A stretch of DNA of 64,000 bases, from the NCBI RefSeq assembly GCF_027492855.1, contig NZ_JAPUDY010000051.1:124001-188000 (forward strand), written 5' to 3'. The notes below the pieces were generated by a model. That model did not search any database. It was not told the origin of the DNA and worked only from the letters and a program-made list of their open reading frames with translations. The stretch is from Acidovorax sp. (lineage in GTDB: Bacteria; Pseudomonadota; Gammaproteobacteria; Burkholderiales; Burkholderiaceae_C). Position 1 is the stretch's first letter. Every line of letters starts with the position of its first letter. Both the position numbers and the translations under genes were made by a program. This document shows, piece by piece, positions 16,512 to 26,778 of the stretch.

Positions 16512-19277
16512 TTACTTGCGAAGCAGCGTCTTCAGCACGTTCTGCAGACGCCGCGCACTGGCCGCATCGCTGGCACTGGCCAGCACACGGGCGACATCCT
16601 GGCCCCAGGTTTGCACGGGGGCTGGGTCGTTGCGGCGCGTCAGCAGCTGCAATTGCAGCATCCGCCGTGCAGCGATGTGTTCGGCTGGCGTCGGCGCTTC
16701 TGCGGCCATCTCCAGGCGCAACAGTGCTTCGGACGCATCACCCTGGGGGGCCGATGACAGTGCCTGGGTCCACGCACCGCGCACAGAGGCCGCCACGCGG
16801 CCACCCAGGTCCTGCGTGCTCGGCACCTGGGCCTGGTCACGCTTTTCCCAGGCGGTCATCAACTGGGTAAGCGTCTCGCCATGGGCCTGGGCCGCGAGCT
16901 TTTTCAATGCCAGTTGCGCATGCTCCATGGCTTCGCGCTGGGCCCGGAACGCAGCATCACCCAAACGAGGGCCACGGTCTTCGTAAGCGGGACGATCCCC
17001 CATGCGGCCGCCACGGTCGTTGCGATCGCCAAAGCGGCCATCGGCGCGCGGGCCACGGCCAGCGTCACGGTCACCAGGGCGGCCATCGCGGCGGTCACCT
17101 GGGCGCGCACCACGCCCAGGGGCTGCTGGTGCGTCTTTTTTCATGCCAGGGCGGTCGTCGCCGCGCACGGCCACCACAGGGCGGGCGGGCTTGGGTGGGG
17201 CTACCGGGGCAGCAGCAGGGGCTGCTGCTGCTGCTTCGCCGTCAGCAGCCACGCCTGCCGCTGACGCCTCACCATCGCCAGATGCCGCAGCGGCCTCATC
17301 GGCCTGTGCCACCGATGCGGCGGCACTTTGTTCGGTTTTCTGCGCAGAGGCTGCCGCTTCGGCGGCCTGCGCCTGGCCACGCAGCGCCGCCTCCAGAGCC
17401 TGCACGGCGGCGCGGATCTGCTGCGCATCGCCCGTGGCATTGGCGGCTTCAAGGGCCTTGGAGGCGTCCAGCACCACGCGATCGCGTGCGCTCAGTTCGG
17501 TCACGGCCTTTTCGCGGTCGGCCGACTTGCGGTTGAAGGCTTCGTCGATGGGCTTGCGGAAAGCATCCCACAGCTTTTGCTCGTGTTTGCGATCCAGTGG
17601 CACGGTTTGCGCCTCAGACTGCCAACGCTGCTGCAGCGCCTTGACGGCATCAATGCGCAACGTGGGTGCAGCACCCAGCACCACGGCCTCTTCGATCATG
17701 GCGTGGCGGCGGGCCAGGCTTTCTTTTTGCGCGGCCTCCAGCGGGGCGGCGGCCAGGGCAATGGCCTGCTTCCACAGCGGCTGCAGCTCGGCAAACAGCT
17801 TTTCGCCCACATGGCCGCCCTCGCGCCAGCGGTCGCCAAACTGGTACAACGCGCGGTTGACGCCCTTCCAGTCGGTCGATGCGGCATGCTCTTGCGCCCA
17901 GGCCTTGACTTCTTCAATCAGGGCCAGGCGCTGCGCCTTGTGTTCAGCCGCCTCGGTGCGGATCTTGTCCAGCCAGGCCTCGACGACCTTGTGCGCGGCG
18001 TTGCAGGCCTCGTCGAATTTCTTCCACAGGGCGTGGTTGGGCGCCCCGCCCTGGTCTGCCTGCTTCCATTGGTCACGCAGGTTGCGCAGGGTTTCCTGCA
18101 TCTTTCGGCCACCCAAGGCCTGGCCCTCGGGGCGGTTGATCAGTGCCTCGGCCTTGGCGACCAGGTCTTCACGCACCTGGTCGGCGCTCCAGCGCTGCCA
18201 GCCTTCCAGCTCACCGGCCGCCACCAGCGCCGTGTGCACTTGCTGCTCCAGCGCGTTGTCGATGTGTTTACCGTTCACCTTGAGCACGGCCCGCAATGCG
18301 GCAGCCGCACCGGCGCTGGCCTTGCCGTGGCCTTCAGCGGTTTCTTTTTCCAGCGTCGCCAAGGCCTCGCGCACGGTCTGAGCAGCCTTTTCCACCACCT
18401 CAGGGGCTACCTTGGGCTTTACAGCGCGGGCGGGCTTCGCGGCGGCTGCAGCAGCCGATGCCTCGGTCGGCAGGCCCCGCGCGGCACGCAGCTCATCGGC
18501 CCACACGGGCACGGGGGGCAGCGGTGCAGCAGCATCTTCGGCAGCGGCAGCGGCCTGGGCCACGGCGGGCTGGAAAGCCTCCCACACCACCAGCAATTGG
18601 GTGCGCGATGCGTCCAGCAGCGGTGGAAAGCGGGCTTCCACGCTCGCCCAGCTCGCGTCGCCCGTCAGCTCCTGGGCCTGCTCTTGCCAGCGTGCGACGT
18701 CGGCGCGCAAGAGCTCCAGCGCAGCATGGGCATCGCGCCAGGGCTTGGTCGAGAGCACTTCGATGCGCTGGGCCAGCAACACGGCGGCTTCGCGCTGAAC
18801 CTGCACGCGGTGCTGCAGGTCTTCGATCACTTTCACGCGATCTGCCACTTGCACCTTGAGCAGCGACAGCGGCTCGCGCGACAAGGGCGCACCAGCCTTC
18901 GCGGCATCCCGCTGCCAGGCCAGGGCATCTGCAATATTAAGCTTGGGAGCCGCCAGCAGCGCCTGGGCCTTGTCGGCCCACTCGGCGGCAATGGCTTCTT
19001 GCCCCTTTGCTCGGCGGATTTCGTCCAGGCGCTCGCGCACGGCACGGGCCGCGCCCTTGTCACGACCGCTCAGTTCCTTGAAAACCTCTTGCAATTGCTC
19101 GTGCGCGGGCTGGGTCGCCAGCCAGTCACGGATGCGGGAGGCGCGCTCGCCGGAGGTGGCGGCAGAAAAAGCGCCGCCGGTCAGCGCATCGAGCGGGTGC
19201 GGCTCTTGGGTTTTGGCCGGGGCCGGATTCACTTCAGGTGCGTCGGACATTTTGCTGCGGGAAAAAAAAGGAAACAT
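16512..19277 (-). CDS. DUF349 domain-containing protein (large, unknown function)
   Basis: A 921-residue protein with repeated DUF349 helical units, each with a W-x-x-A motif: WQRWSADQVREDLVAKAEALI, LRDQWKQADQGGAPNHALWKKFDEACNAAH, LYQFGDRWREGGHVGEKLFAELQPLWKQA, LQQRWQSEAQTVPLDRKHEQKLWDAFRKPIDE. These helices are predicted coiled. About residues 640-700 are Ala/Glu rich, and about 700-770 are rich in Arg, Gly and Asp (GDRRDGRPGDRDAGRGPRADGR). No catalytic motif is seen. I start at the ATG at 19277 (MFPFFSRSK); the upstream TTG and the ATG for MSDAPEV are alternatives. E. coli YhhF/DUF349 homologues are uncharacterised; its position next to tRNA genes gives no clear hint. The RG-rich stretch suggests RNA contact, an inference only. 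Confidence 0.85.
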   Translation of the reverse strand: MFPFFSRSKMSDAPEVNPAPAKTQEPHPLDALTGGAFSAATSGERASRIRDWLATQPAHEQLQEVFKELSGRDKGAARAVRERLDEIRRAKGQEAIAAEWADKAQALLAAPKLNIADALAWQRDAAKAGAPLSREPLSLLKVQVADRVKVIEDLQHRVQVQREAAVLLAQRIEVLSTKPWRDAHAALELLRADVARWQEQAQELTGDASWASVEARFPPLLDASRTQLLVVWEAFQPAVAQAAAAAEDAAAPLPPVPVWADELRAARGLPTEASAAAAAAKPARAVKPKVAPEVVEKAAQTVREALATLEKETAEGHGKASAGAAAALRAVLKVNGKHIDNALEQQVHTALVAAGELEGWQRWSADQVREDLVAKAEALINRPEGQALGGRKMQETLRNLRDQWKQADQGGAPNHALWKKFDEACNAAHKVVEAWLDKIRTEAAEHKAQRLALIEEVKAWAQEHAASTDWKGVNRALYQFGDRWREGGHVGEKLFAELQPLWKQAIALAAAPLEAAQKESLARRHAMIEEAVVLGAAPTLRIDAVKALQQRWQSEAQTVPLDRKHEQKLWDAFRKPIDEAFNRKSADREKAVTELSARDRVVLDASKALEAANATGDAQQIRAAVQALEAALRGQAQAAEAAASAQKTEQSAAASVAQADEAAAASGDGEASAAGVAADGEAAAAAPAAAPVAPPKPARPVVAVRGDDRPGMKKDAPAAPGRGARPGDRRDGRPGDRDAGRGPRADGRFGDRNDRGGRMGDRPAYEDRGPRLGDAAFRAQREAMEHAQLALKKLAAQAHGETLTQLMTAWEKRDQAQVPSTQDLGGRVAASVRGAWTQALSSAPQGDASEALLRLEMAAEAPTPAEHIAARRMLQLQLLTRRNDPAPVQTWGQDVARVLASASDAASARRLQNVLKTLLRK

Positions 19278-19585
19278 GGATCCAATGGATAACAAAAGCG
19301 CCCCAAGCGCACTGCCTGAGGACTTGCCAAGGCAATCGCACCATCAAGTGCATACCGAGACAATAAAAGAGCTATTTTCACCGGGTTCGGCCAACAAGCT
19401 GCCGCAGGGTGCGGCGCCAAGCCCATCGGAATGATCTGGCACAAGGCCTTGGACGGGTGGATTGACTGCTGCAGCCCCTCGCAGAAGCAGCCTCCGCCGC
19501 TCCTCGCGCATCGCCGTCACTCCAGGGAACAACCCCCATTATCTATATTAGAAGCAATCCCCCAAAACCAAGAGCCTGGGCGTGC

Positions 19586-19639
19586 GCCAAAAAGAAGAAA
19601 GCCCGACAGACAGGGCCTTACGGCCTGCCCGCCGGGCTT
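19586..19639 (-). terminator. Possible rho-independent terminator of an unassigned minus-strand transcript
   Basis: On the minus strand a compound hairpin (outer AAGCCCG...CGGGCTT, inner CAGGCC...GGCCCTG) is followed by TTTCTTCTTTTT. No coding sequence lies directly upstream on that strand, so it would end a noncoding transcript. Confidence 0.45.
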
Positions 19640-20014
19640 GACGGCTGACACAACGGTCTTTGCCATCGGTCGCGATGCGGAGATGAAGGTCCACATGGCG
19701 CGGAGGCAAGGTATTGCCTCCAAGGGTTGCCATGAAAGCGGCATCTGCTGCACCTCGGCACTGAATGCCCTCGGAGGGAGACTTCGCTTTGTCTGGCGAT
19801 GCCTGAACTAGACAGGCACCCCCACCTTACCAAAGTCGCGGGTCCCACTCAAATCGGATTCTCAATGACGGCCAGACGGCCGATTGAATTTGGCTTGAAC
19901 GCCTGGCCTCAGCTTTCCGCGCCAGGCGTCCCCAGCCCCTGAAAAGCACTCGATAGCTGTGGTTTTTTACATGTTTTTAACAACTTAAATGTCTAATAAT
20001 TGAAATTGTTAGTA

Positions 20015-20044
20015 TTGACTATGCATTTAGTGAACTTCTAGAAT
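20015..20044 (+). promoter_or_regulatory. Sigma-70-type promoter of the lytic transglycosylase gene
   Basis: TTGACT at 20015-20020 and TAGAAT at 20039-20044 with an 18-bp spacer in an AT-rich stretch. The transcript would have a leader of about 185 nt that includes a perfect TTGCAGTC/GACTGCA hairpin (about 20182-20202). Confidence 0.6.
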
Positions 20045-20235
20045 CCGCCAGCCCCAAAACAGGCTAGTAAAAACCCCAACCCGCTGCCGAACCCGGCTAA
20101 GTCAAACCAGGGCAATAAAGCACCCCACGATGTGCAGCTCGAACTTGATGGCGTACCAATCCAGGCGACTTGCCGGGAAGGTTGCAGTCCTCGCGACTGC
20201 ACCACTCTCCCGTTGCGCCTCAGAAAGGAAGAGCT

Positions 20236-21075
20236 ATGACAGCGTCAGGAAAAATAGTCTCCGGCGTGCGAACCTTCGCGGCCGACGTGACCGAAGGTTT
20301 TCTTGAAATCACCCACAACAGCTTTGCCCTCATCGGCCTGGCCGTTGCCTTTGTCATCATTGCCCTCACCGCCCGGCCCGATCTGCGCCAGGCTGGCGAA
20401 GGGCACCTCATGGGCTGGCTGCAGGCCCGCCAGGTGGAAATGCTGGGCATGTCCATCGAGCCCGAAGCCAGTGAGCGCGCCACGGCGGCCAACCCCAAGG
20501 ATCTGCCCAAGGAGCAGGCGGCGGTGGCCTTCTGGCTCAGCAAGAAGTACCGCGTGGCGCCCGAGCCACTGAGCGTGCTGGTGGCCGAGGCCTATGACAT
20601 CGGAGCCCGCTCCAAGATCGATCCCACGCTGATCCTGGCCATCATGGCGATCGAGTCGAGCTTCAACCCATTTGCGGAGAGCCCCGTGGGCGCCCAAGGG
20701 CTCATGCAGGTCATGACCCGCGTGCACACCGACAAGTACCAGAGCTTCGGAGGACACTTGGCGGCCTTCGACCCCGTGACCAATCTGCGCGTGGGCGTCA
20801 AGGTCTTGCAGGAGTGCATTGCACGCGCCGGTTCGCTCGAAGGCGGCCTGCGCTACTACGTGGGTGCAGCCAACCTGCCCGATGACGGCGGTTACGCCGC
20901 CAAGGTGCTGGCCGAGCATTTCCGCCTGCGCCAGGTGGCAGGCGGGCGCACGATGCCAATGAACCCGCCCCCATCGCTGTCCACCCAGGCACCTGCACAG
21001 AGCATCCCTGCGGTAGCGCCACCTGCTGCATCGCCTGCGGCCGTGGACAAAGTGGCCTTGTTGTCAGGTCTGTAA
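20236..21075 (+). CDS. Lytic transglycosylase (SLT-domain), membrane-anchored
   Basis: Peptidoglycan lytic transglycosylase that cleaves the MurNAc-GlcNAc bond with anhydro-sugar formation. The 279 residues begin with a cytosolic stub and a hydrophobic helix (about 32-47, FALIGLAVAFVIIALTA), so the SLT domain is periplasmic. The domain (about 135-240) has the catalytic Glu in ILAIMAIESSFNPFAESPVGAQGLMQVM and the conserved Y in LRYYVGAANL. The C-terminal 60 residues are Pro/Ala-rich. The ATG at 20236 has a clear AAGGAAGAG ribosome-binding site. It lies upstream of glyA with no shared operon evident. Confidence 0.9.
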   Translation: MTASGKIVSGVRTFAADVTEGFLEITHNSFALIGLAVAFVIIALTARPDLRQAGEGHLMGWLQARQVEMLGMSIEPEASERATAANPKDLPKEQAAVAFWLSKKYRVAPEPLSVLVAEAYDIGARSKIDPTLILAIMAIESSFNPFAESPVGAQGLMQVMTRVHTDKYQSFGGHLAAFDPVTNLRVGVKVLQECIARAGSLEGGLRYYVGAANLPDDGGYAAKVLAEHFRLRQVAGGRTMPMNPPPSLSTQAPAQSIPAVAPPAASPAAVDKVALLSGL

Positions 21076-21136
21076 CGACGGCCGGCGCCCAGCGGCAGCC
21101 ACGCGGTGGATACGCCGCCGTCGGCTACACTAACGG

Positions 21137-21286
21137 GGTACGCGACTGGCGATAGGCGCGGCATCCGACACACAGGGTGCTGCCGCTGACGTGGAAACCA
21201 GCAAGGGCTTGCCTCTTGTGAACCACTGGGAAGCGTGCCGCACGGGGCTCATCCCCTCTGCGTTCAGCCGTTCGCCTGGGCAGCCC
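21137..21286 (+). promoter_or_regulatory. ZTP (pfl motif) riboswitch in the glyA leader
   Basis: The leader contains the conserved pfl features in order: ACGCGACTGGCG (21140-21151) at the 5' end, an internal GTGGAAACCAGC, CACTGGGAAGCG and the 3' hallmark GTTCAGCC...CGCCTGGGCAG (21262-21283). A weak -10 (TACACT, 21125-21130) precedes it. The pfl class is known to sense ZMP/ZTP and to control glyA, folD and purH in bacteria, which fits the gene downstream. A small CCCTTG-TTT-CAAGGG hairpin follows at 21284-21298, before the ATG at 21326. Confidence 0.75.
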
Positions 21287-21325
21287 TTGTTTCAAGGGAC
21301 ACAAGTTCATAGGACTGCCAACATC

Positions 21326-22570
<1,245 letters not shown>

Positions 22571-22588
22571 GCCCGGTCACAAGCGCCC

Positions 22589-23038
22589 ATGAAGTGCCCC
22601 TTCTGCAGCCACCTCGAGACGCAAGTCGTCGAGACGCGGGTGTCTGAGGATGCGGTCTTCATTCGCCGCCGCCGCCAGTGCGGCGCGTGCGACAAGCGCT
22701 TTACCACCTACGAGCGGCCGGAAGTTAACTTCCCGGCCATCGTGAAGAAGGACGGCCGCCGCATCGAGTACGACCGCGGCAAGCTGCTCGCGTCGTTCAA
22801 CCTGGCGCTGCGCAAGCGCCCCGTGAGTACCGTCCAGATCGACAGCGCCATTGAGCGCATCGAGGAAAAACTGCTCAACCTGGGCCAGCGCGAAGTGATC
22901 TCCAGCCGCATCGGCGAGCTGGTGATGCGCGAGCTCAAGAAGCTCGACAAGGTGGCCTACATCCGCTTTGCCAGCGTGTACCGCAGCTTTGAAGACATCG
23001 ACGACTTCCGTGCCATGGTCGATGAAGTGCGCAAGTAA
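22589..23038 (+). CDS. nrdR: Transcriptional repressor NrdR
   Basis: Zinc-ribbon/ATP-cone repressor of ribonucleotide reductase genes, which binds NrdR boxes when loaded with dATP. The 149 residues show a zinc ribbon with CPFC (residues 3-6) and CGAC (31-34), followed by [10 protein letters not shown] and the ATP-cone ([25 protein letters not shown]). It sits between glyA and a divergent-side repeat; no nrd gene is in the window, so its targets lie elsewhere. Confidence 0.97.
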   Translation: MKCPFCSHLETQVVETRVSEDAVFIRRRRQCGACDKRFTTYERPEVNFPAIVKKDGRRIEYDRGKLLASFNLALRKRPVSTVQIDSAIERIEEKLLNLGQREVISSRIGELVMRELKKLDKVAYIRFASVYRSFEDIDDFRAMVDEVRK

Positions 23039-23070
23039 GCGCGCGCCCCATCGCTCCTGCACCTCACTCG

Positions 23071-23133
23071 TAGTCTTTTAGGCACCTAGCGCTTATCCAC
23101 ATTGCACATTAAGCTATAAAAAATATAGCAAAC
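23071..23133 (+). repeat. Dispersed short repeat, copy D, after nrdR
   Basis: Contains CACCTAGCGCTTATCCACAT and AAGCTATAAAAAATATAGCAAAC. It shares the AGCGCTTATCC core and GCTATA...TATAGC tail with the other copies; the right half of the core stem is diverged. It lies in the convergent gap between nrdR and aroC. Confidence 0.75.
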
Positions 23134-23223
23134 TAATACCACAATGTGATTGAGCAAGCGGCTGGCGCCCGCCCATGGCGCGGCCGTCGGGCACAGGGCG
23201 GATGACACCGCCCCAGCGCCGCA

Positions 23224-24321
23224 CTACAGAAACGATGCCTGGATAGGCGGCACCGGCGGCACCACATCGCCGCACTGGGCGCGGTGGCGCAGGGCGTGGT
23301 CCATCACCACCAGCGCCAGCAGCGCCTCGGCGATGGGCGCGGCGCGGATGCCCACGCAGGGGTCGTGGCGGCCCTTGGTGATGACCTCGGTGCTGTTGCC
23401 ATGCACATCGATCGACTCGCGCGGGCTGATGATGGAGCTGGTGGGCTTGATCGCAATGCTCACTTCCAAGTCCTGCCCGGTGCTGATGCCGCCCAGCACG
23501 CCACCGGCGTTGTTGGTGCGAAAGCCTTGCGGCGTCATCGAGTCGCCGTGCATCGTGCCCCGGTGAGCCACGCTGGCAAAGCCGGCGCCAATCTCCACGC
23601 CCTTCACCGCGTTCAGGCCCATCATGGCGTGGGCGATATCGGCATCTAACTTGTCGTACAGCGGCTCGCCCAGCCCTACCGGCACGCCGGTGGCCTGCAC
23701 GCGAATGCGGGCGCCGCACGAATCCCCGGCCTTGCGCAGGGCATCCATGTAATCCTCGTATTGCTGCACGTCGGCCACGGGGGCAAAGAACGGGTTGCCG
23801 CGCACATGGTCCCAGCTCTCGAACGGGATGGCCAGCTCACCGAGCTGCGTCATGCAAGCGCGAAACTGGGCGCCGTACTGCTGCGCCAGCCACTTCTTGG
23901 CCACGGCCCCGGCCGCCACCGTCGGCGCGGTCAGGCGGGCCGACGAGCGGCCGCCGCCGCGCGGGTCACGGATGCCGTACTTGTGCCAGTAGGTGTAGTC
24001 GGCATGGCCAGGGCGGAAGCTCTCGGCGATGTTGCTGTAGTCCTTGCTACGCTGATCGGTGTTGCCGATCAGCAGCGCGATGGGCGTGCCTGTGGTCTTG
24101 CCCTCGTACACGCCGGAGAGTATCTCCACCGCGTCGGGCTCGTTGCGTTGCGTGACGTGGCGGCTGGTGCCGGGGCGGCGCCGGTCGAGGTCGGCCTGGA
24201 TGTCGGCCTCGGCCAGCGGCATGCCGGGCGGGCAACCGTCGATCACGCAGCCAATGGCCGGGCCGTGGGATTCACCGAAGTTGGTGACTGCGAATAGGGT
24301 GCCAAAGGTATTGCCGCTCAT
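23224..24321 (-). CDS. aroC: Chorismate synthase
   Basis: Converts 5-enolpyruvylshikimate 3-phosphate to chorismate with reduced FMN, the last step of the shikimate pathway. The 365 residues are typical. Signatures are [21 protein letters not shown], the Arg-rich stretch [37 protein letters not shown], and [11 protein letters not shown]. It is convergent with nrdR and divergent from the GGDEF gene. Chorismate also feeds aryl-acid starters for pigments such as the cluster at 34-51 kb, but no regulatory link is visible. Confidence 0.96.
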   Translation of the reverse strand: MSGNTFGTLFAVTNFGESHGPAIGCVIDGCPPGMPLAEADIQADLDRRRPGTSRHVTQRNEPDAVEILSGVYEGKTTGTPIALLIGNTDQRSKDYSNIAESFRPGHADYTYWHKYGIRDPRGGGRSSARLTAPTVAAGAVAKKWLAQQYGAQFRACMTQLGELAIPFESWDHVRGNPFFAPVADVQQYEDYMDALRKAGDSCGARIRVQATGVPVGLGEPLYDKLDADIAHAMMGLNAVKGVEIGAGFASVAHRGTMHGDSMTPQGFRTNNAGGVLGGISTGQDLEVSIAIKPTSSIISPRESIDVHGNSTEVITKGRHDPCVGIRAAPIAEALLALVVMDHALRHRAQCGDVVPPVPPIQASFL

Positions 24322-24371
24322 GACGCCGGATTATCCCAGAGCCGAAGATGCCATAGCGCCGCCCAAGGATC

Positions 24372-24388
24372 ATGCTGCGACGCAGCAT
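24372..24388. promoter_or_regulatory. Perfect 17-bp palindrome between aroC and the GGDEF/EAL gene
   Basis: ATGCTGCG-A-CGCAGCAT is a perfect inverted repeat in the 180-bp divergent gap. It may be an operator or simply a hairpin; no partner copy was noticed in the window. Confidence 0.25.
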
Positions 24389-24501
24389 CAGCAATAAGAC
24401 TGTCACCGTGTGAGGAATGAGTGACACAAACCGGAAATACAGGGCATGCCACGCTTGGCATCGCCTGACACGCTTGCTAGGATCAGTCAACAATTTTTGG
24501 G

Positions 24502-26733
24502 ATGTTCATGCCCACCACCGCACCGCCAACTCCCGGCTCGTCCTCTCCCAACGCTGCGCAACCCCCCTCAGCGTTGCCGGATGCGCCCCTTCGCAGGGCG
24601 CTGGATGCCAGCGACAACGCGATTGTGATGACCAACAGCGCTCGGCGCGTGGTGTACATCAACCAGGGGTTCACGCGCCTCTTTGGTTTTGAGCCGGACG
24701 AGATTGCCGGAAAGCTCCTCAGCCAAATACTGCTGGGGCCACACTCCGACCCTTCCCTGCTTGCCAGCATCCGCGACAACGTCGCCACACACGGCCGGTT
24801 CCACATCGAAACACTGCTGTACAGCAAGACCGGGCAACCGCGCTGGGTGTCGATGATGATCAATGCATCCACCGATGCATCGGGAGGCCCCGGCGGCAGC
24901 ATTACCGTCTTGACGGACATCACGCTGACCAAGATGCACGAGGTGTTGCAGACACGGGTGCTGGAGGGCATGGTCAGCGATCCCCCCTTGCGCGATCTGA
25001 TGGCGCTGGTGTGCCGCGAGATCGAACGCATTGCGCCCGAAGTGACCGTGTCCATTCTCGCCGTGGATGCACAAGGCAAGCTGCGCCCTTTGGCAGCACC
25101 TGGGCTGCCCCTCGATATCTGCAACGCCATTGACGGACAACCCATTGGTCCGCGTGCGGGCTCTTGCGGCACGGCAGCCTATCTGAACGAATCTGTGGCC
25201 GTCACCGACATCACCACGGACCCTTTGTGGACCGACTTTCATACGCTGTTCACGCCCATCGGCCTGCGGGCCTGCTGGTCCAGCCCCATCCGCAACCACC
25301 AGGGCAAGCCAGTGGGTACGTTTGCTTTGTATTTTCGCGAAGCGCGAGAACCCGACATACTGCACCGGCGTCTGGTGGATGTGTGCTTGCAGCTATGCGC
25401 CCTTGCGATCGAGCGGGACAACGCGCAGCAGCGCATCCATCAATTGGCTTTTTTTGATGCGCTGACGGGGTTGCCCAACCGCGCCCTGTTCCGCAGCAGT
25501 GCGGAGCGCGCGCTGGTTAGCCTGCGGCACGACGCGCACTCCGGCGCCCTGCTGTTCGTGAACCTGGACCGTTTCAAGCAGGTGAACGACACCCAGGGCC
25601 ATGCGGCGGGCGATGCGCTGCTGTGTGAGGTGGCAACGCGGCTGACGCAATGCCTGCGTGCACGCGACCTGATCGGCAGGCTGTCAGGCGACGAGTTCGT
25701 GCTGCTGCTGTCCGAGTGCTCCACCGAGCAGGCCGTGCAAATGGCCCACCGCATGCTGGAGACGATTGTCCAGCCCCTTAACATCGACGGGCAGATCAAC
25801 CAGCCCCATGCCAGCATCGGCATTGCCATGTTTCCGGACGATGGAGACACCATCGACACCCTGCTGCGCCACGCCGACCAGGCCATGCACCAGGCCAAGA
25901 GCGACCACCGGCACAGCCTGCAGTTGTTCAGCCCCGAGATGAACCGCCGCGCGCAAGACCGCGCATCGCTGGAGCGCGCCTTGCAGCAGGCCCTGGCAGA
26001 GCGCGGCCTCACCCTGCACTACCAGCCCCAGGTGCTCAGCAGCTCGCCCGGCACCATGCATGGCGTGGAAGCCCTGGCACGCTGGAACCACCCCAGTTGG
26101 GGCATGGTGCCGCCTTCGCAATTCATCCCCGTGGCCGAAGAGACGGGGTTGATCCACGGCCTGACCCTGTGGCTGCTGGACGAAGCCTGCAGGCAACTCG
26201 CCGCATGGCGTGCCGCTGGCCACAGTGTGCCCTGCGTCGCCGTCAATCTATCGGGCCGCAGCTTTCACAGGCCCGAGTTCGCCCAGGAGATCGGTGACGC
26301 CCTGACGCGCCACGGTCTGCGCACCAGCGATTTGCTGCTGGAGATCACCGAAAGCGTGATGATGGACGTTCGGCCCATAACCTTGACCAACATCAACACA
26401 CTGCACACACGGGGTTTCAAGCTGTCGCTGGATGACTTTGGCACCGGCTATTCGAGCCTGAGCTATCTGCACCGTCTGCCCATCAGCGAGCTCAAGCTGG
26501 ACATGGCCTTTGTGCGGGACCTCACCACCAGCCCCACGGCACGCGCCCTCACGGTGTCGGTGCTCAGCATTGCCCACAGCCTGGGCATGGTGGTGGTGGC
26601 CGAAGGCGTGGAAACCACGGGCCAACAGCAGTGGCTACAGGCCCATGGATGCCCGGTCATGCAGGGCTATTTGTTTGGTAAACCACTGCCGCCAGATGAG
26701 ATCGAGGCCTGGCTGTGCGCCCAGAAGGCGTGA
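24502..26733 (+). CDS. PAS-GAF-GGDEF-EAL protein (cyclic-di-GMP signalling)
   Basis: Cytoplasmic c-di-GMP protein of 743 residues. A PAS domain (about 30-140) contains VYINQGFTRLFGFEPDEIAGK; a GAF domain (about 165-310) follows; the GGDEF domain (about 315-475) has SGDEF at residues 395-399 in place of GGDEF and an intact inhibitory RxxD site (RARD) five residues upstream. The EAL domain (about 480-735) keeps EAL and DDFGTGYSSLSYL, so phosphodiesterase activity is likely, while SGDEF leaves cyclase activity possible. No membrane helix is seen. It is transcribed alone and could be DosP-like with an unknown ligand. Confidence 0.92.
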   Translation: MFMPTTAPPTPGSSSPNAAQPPSALPDAPLRRALDASDNAIVMTNSARRVVYINQGFTRLFGFEPDEIAGKLLSQILLGPHSDPSLLASIRDNVATHGRFHIETLLYSKTGQPRWVSMMINASTDASGGPGGSITVLTDITLTKMHEVLQTRVLEGMVSDPPLRDLMALVCREIERIAPEVTVSILAVDAQGKLRPLAAPGLPLDICNAIDGQPIGPRAGSCGTAAYLNESVAVTDITTDPLWTDFHTLFTPIGLRACWSSPIRNHQGKPVGTFALYFREAREPDILHRRLVDVCLQLCALAIERDNAQQRIHQLAFFDALTGLPNRALFRSSAERALVSLRHDAHSGALLFVNLDRFKQVNDTQGHAAGDALLCEVATRLTQCLRARDLIGRLSGDEFVLLLSECSTEQAVQMAHRMLETIVQPLNIDGQINQPHASIGIAMFPDDGDTIDTLLRHADQAMHQAKSDHRHSLQLFSPEMNRRAQDRASLERALQQALAERGLTLHYQPQVLSSSPGTMHGVEALARWNHPSWGMVPPSQFIPVAEETGLIHGLTLWLLDEACRQLAAWRAAGHSVPCVAVNLSGRSFHRPEFAQEIGDALTRHGLRTSDLLLEITESVMMDVRPITLTNINTLHTRGFKLSLDDFGTGYSSLSYLHRLPISELKLDMAFVRDLTTSPTARALTVSVLSIAHSLGMVVVAEGVETTGQQQWLQAHGCPVMQGYLFGKPLPPDEIEAWLCAQKA

Positions 26734-26778
26734 ACGAATTCAGCGTGCCCGAGCGGGACACGTTCTGAGAAACGGGAA

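Larger units (their letters stand above)
19278..20235. other. Intergenic region rich in hairpins, no credible gene
   Basis: Between the divergent DUF349 and lytic transglycosylase genes. Small reading frames here have poor starts and atypical composition, so none is called. Structures seen are a two-level hairpin with an outer AAGCCCG/CGGGCTT stem (19599-19639), a perfect ACGCCTGGC/GCCAGGCGT hairpin (19899-19929), a GGAGGCAA/TTGCCTCC hairpin near 19707-19727, and a hairpin with arms GTGCCTG/CAGGCAT near 19800. From 19960 to 20050 the sequence is AT-rich and holds promoter signals. It could contain a small RNA read on the minus strand. Confidence 0.5.

Noticed and set aside
19640-19850. A TPP or other known riboswitch in the 19.3-20.2 kb gap
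   Set aside because: GGGGGTGCC resembles a TPP element start but CTGAGA and the rest of the consensus are missing, and no thiamine gene is downstream.
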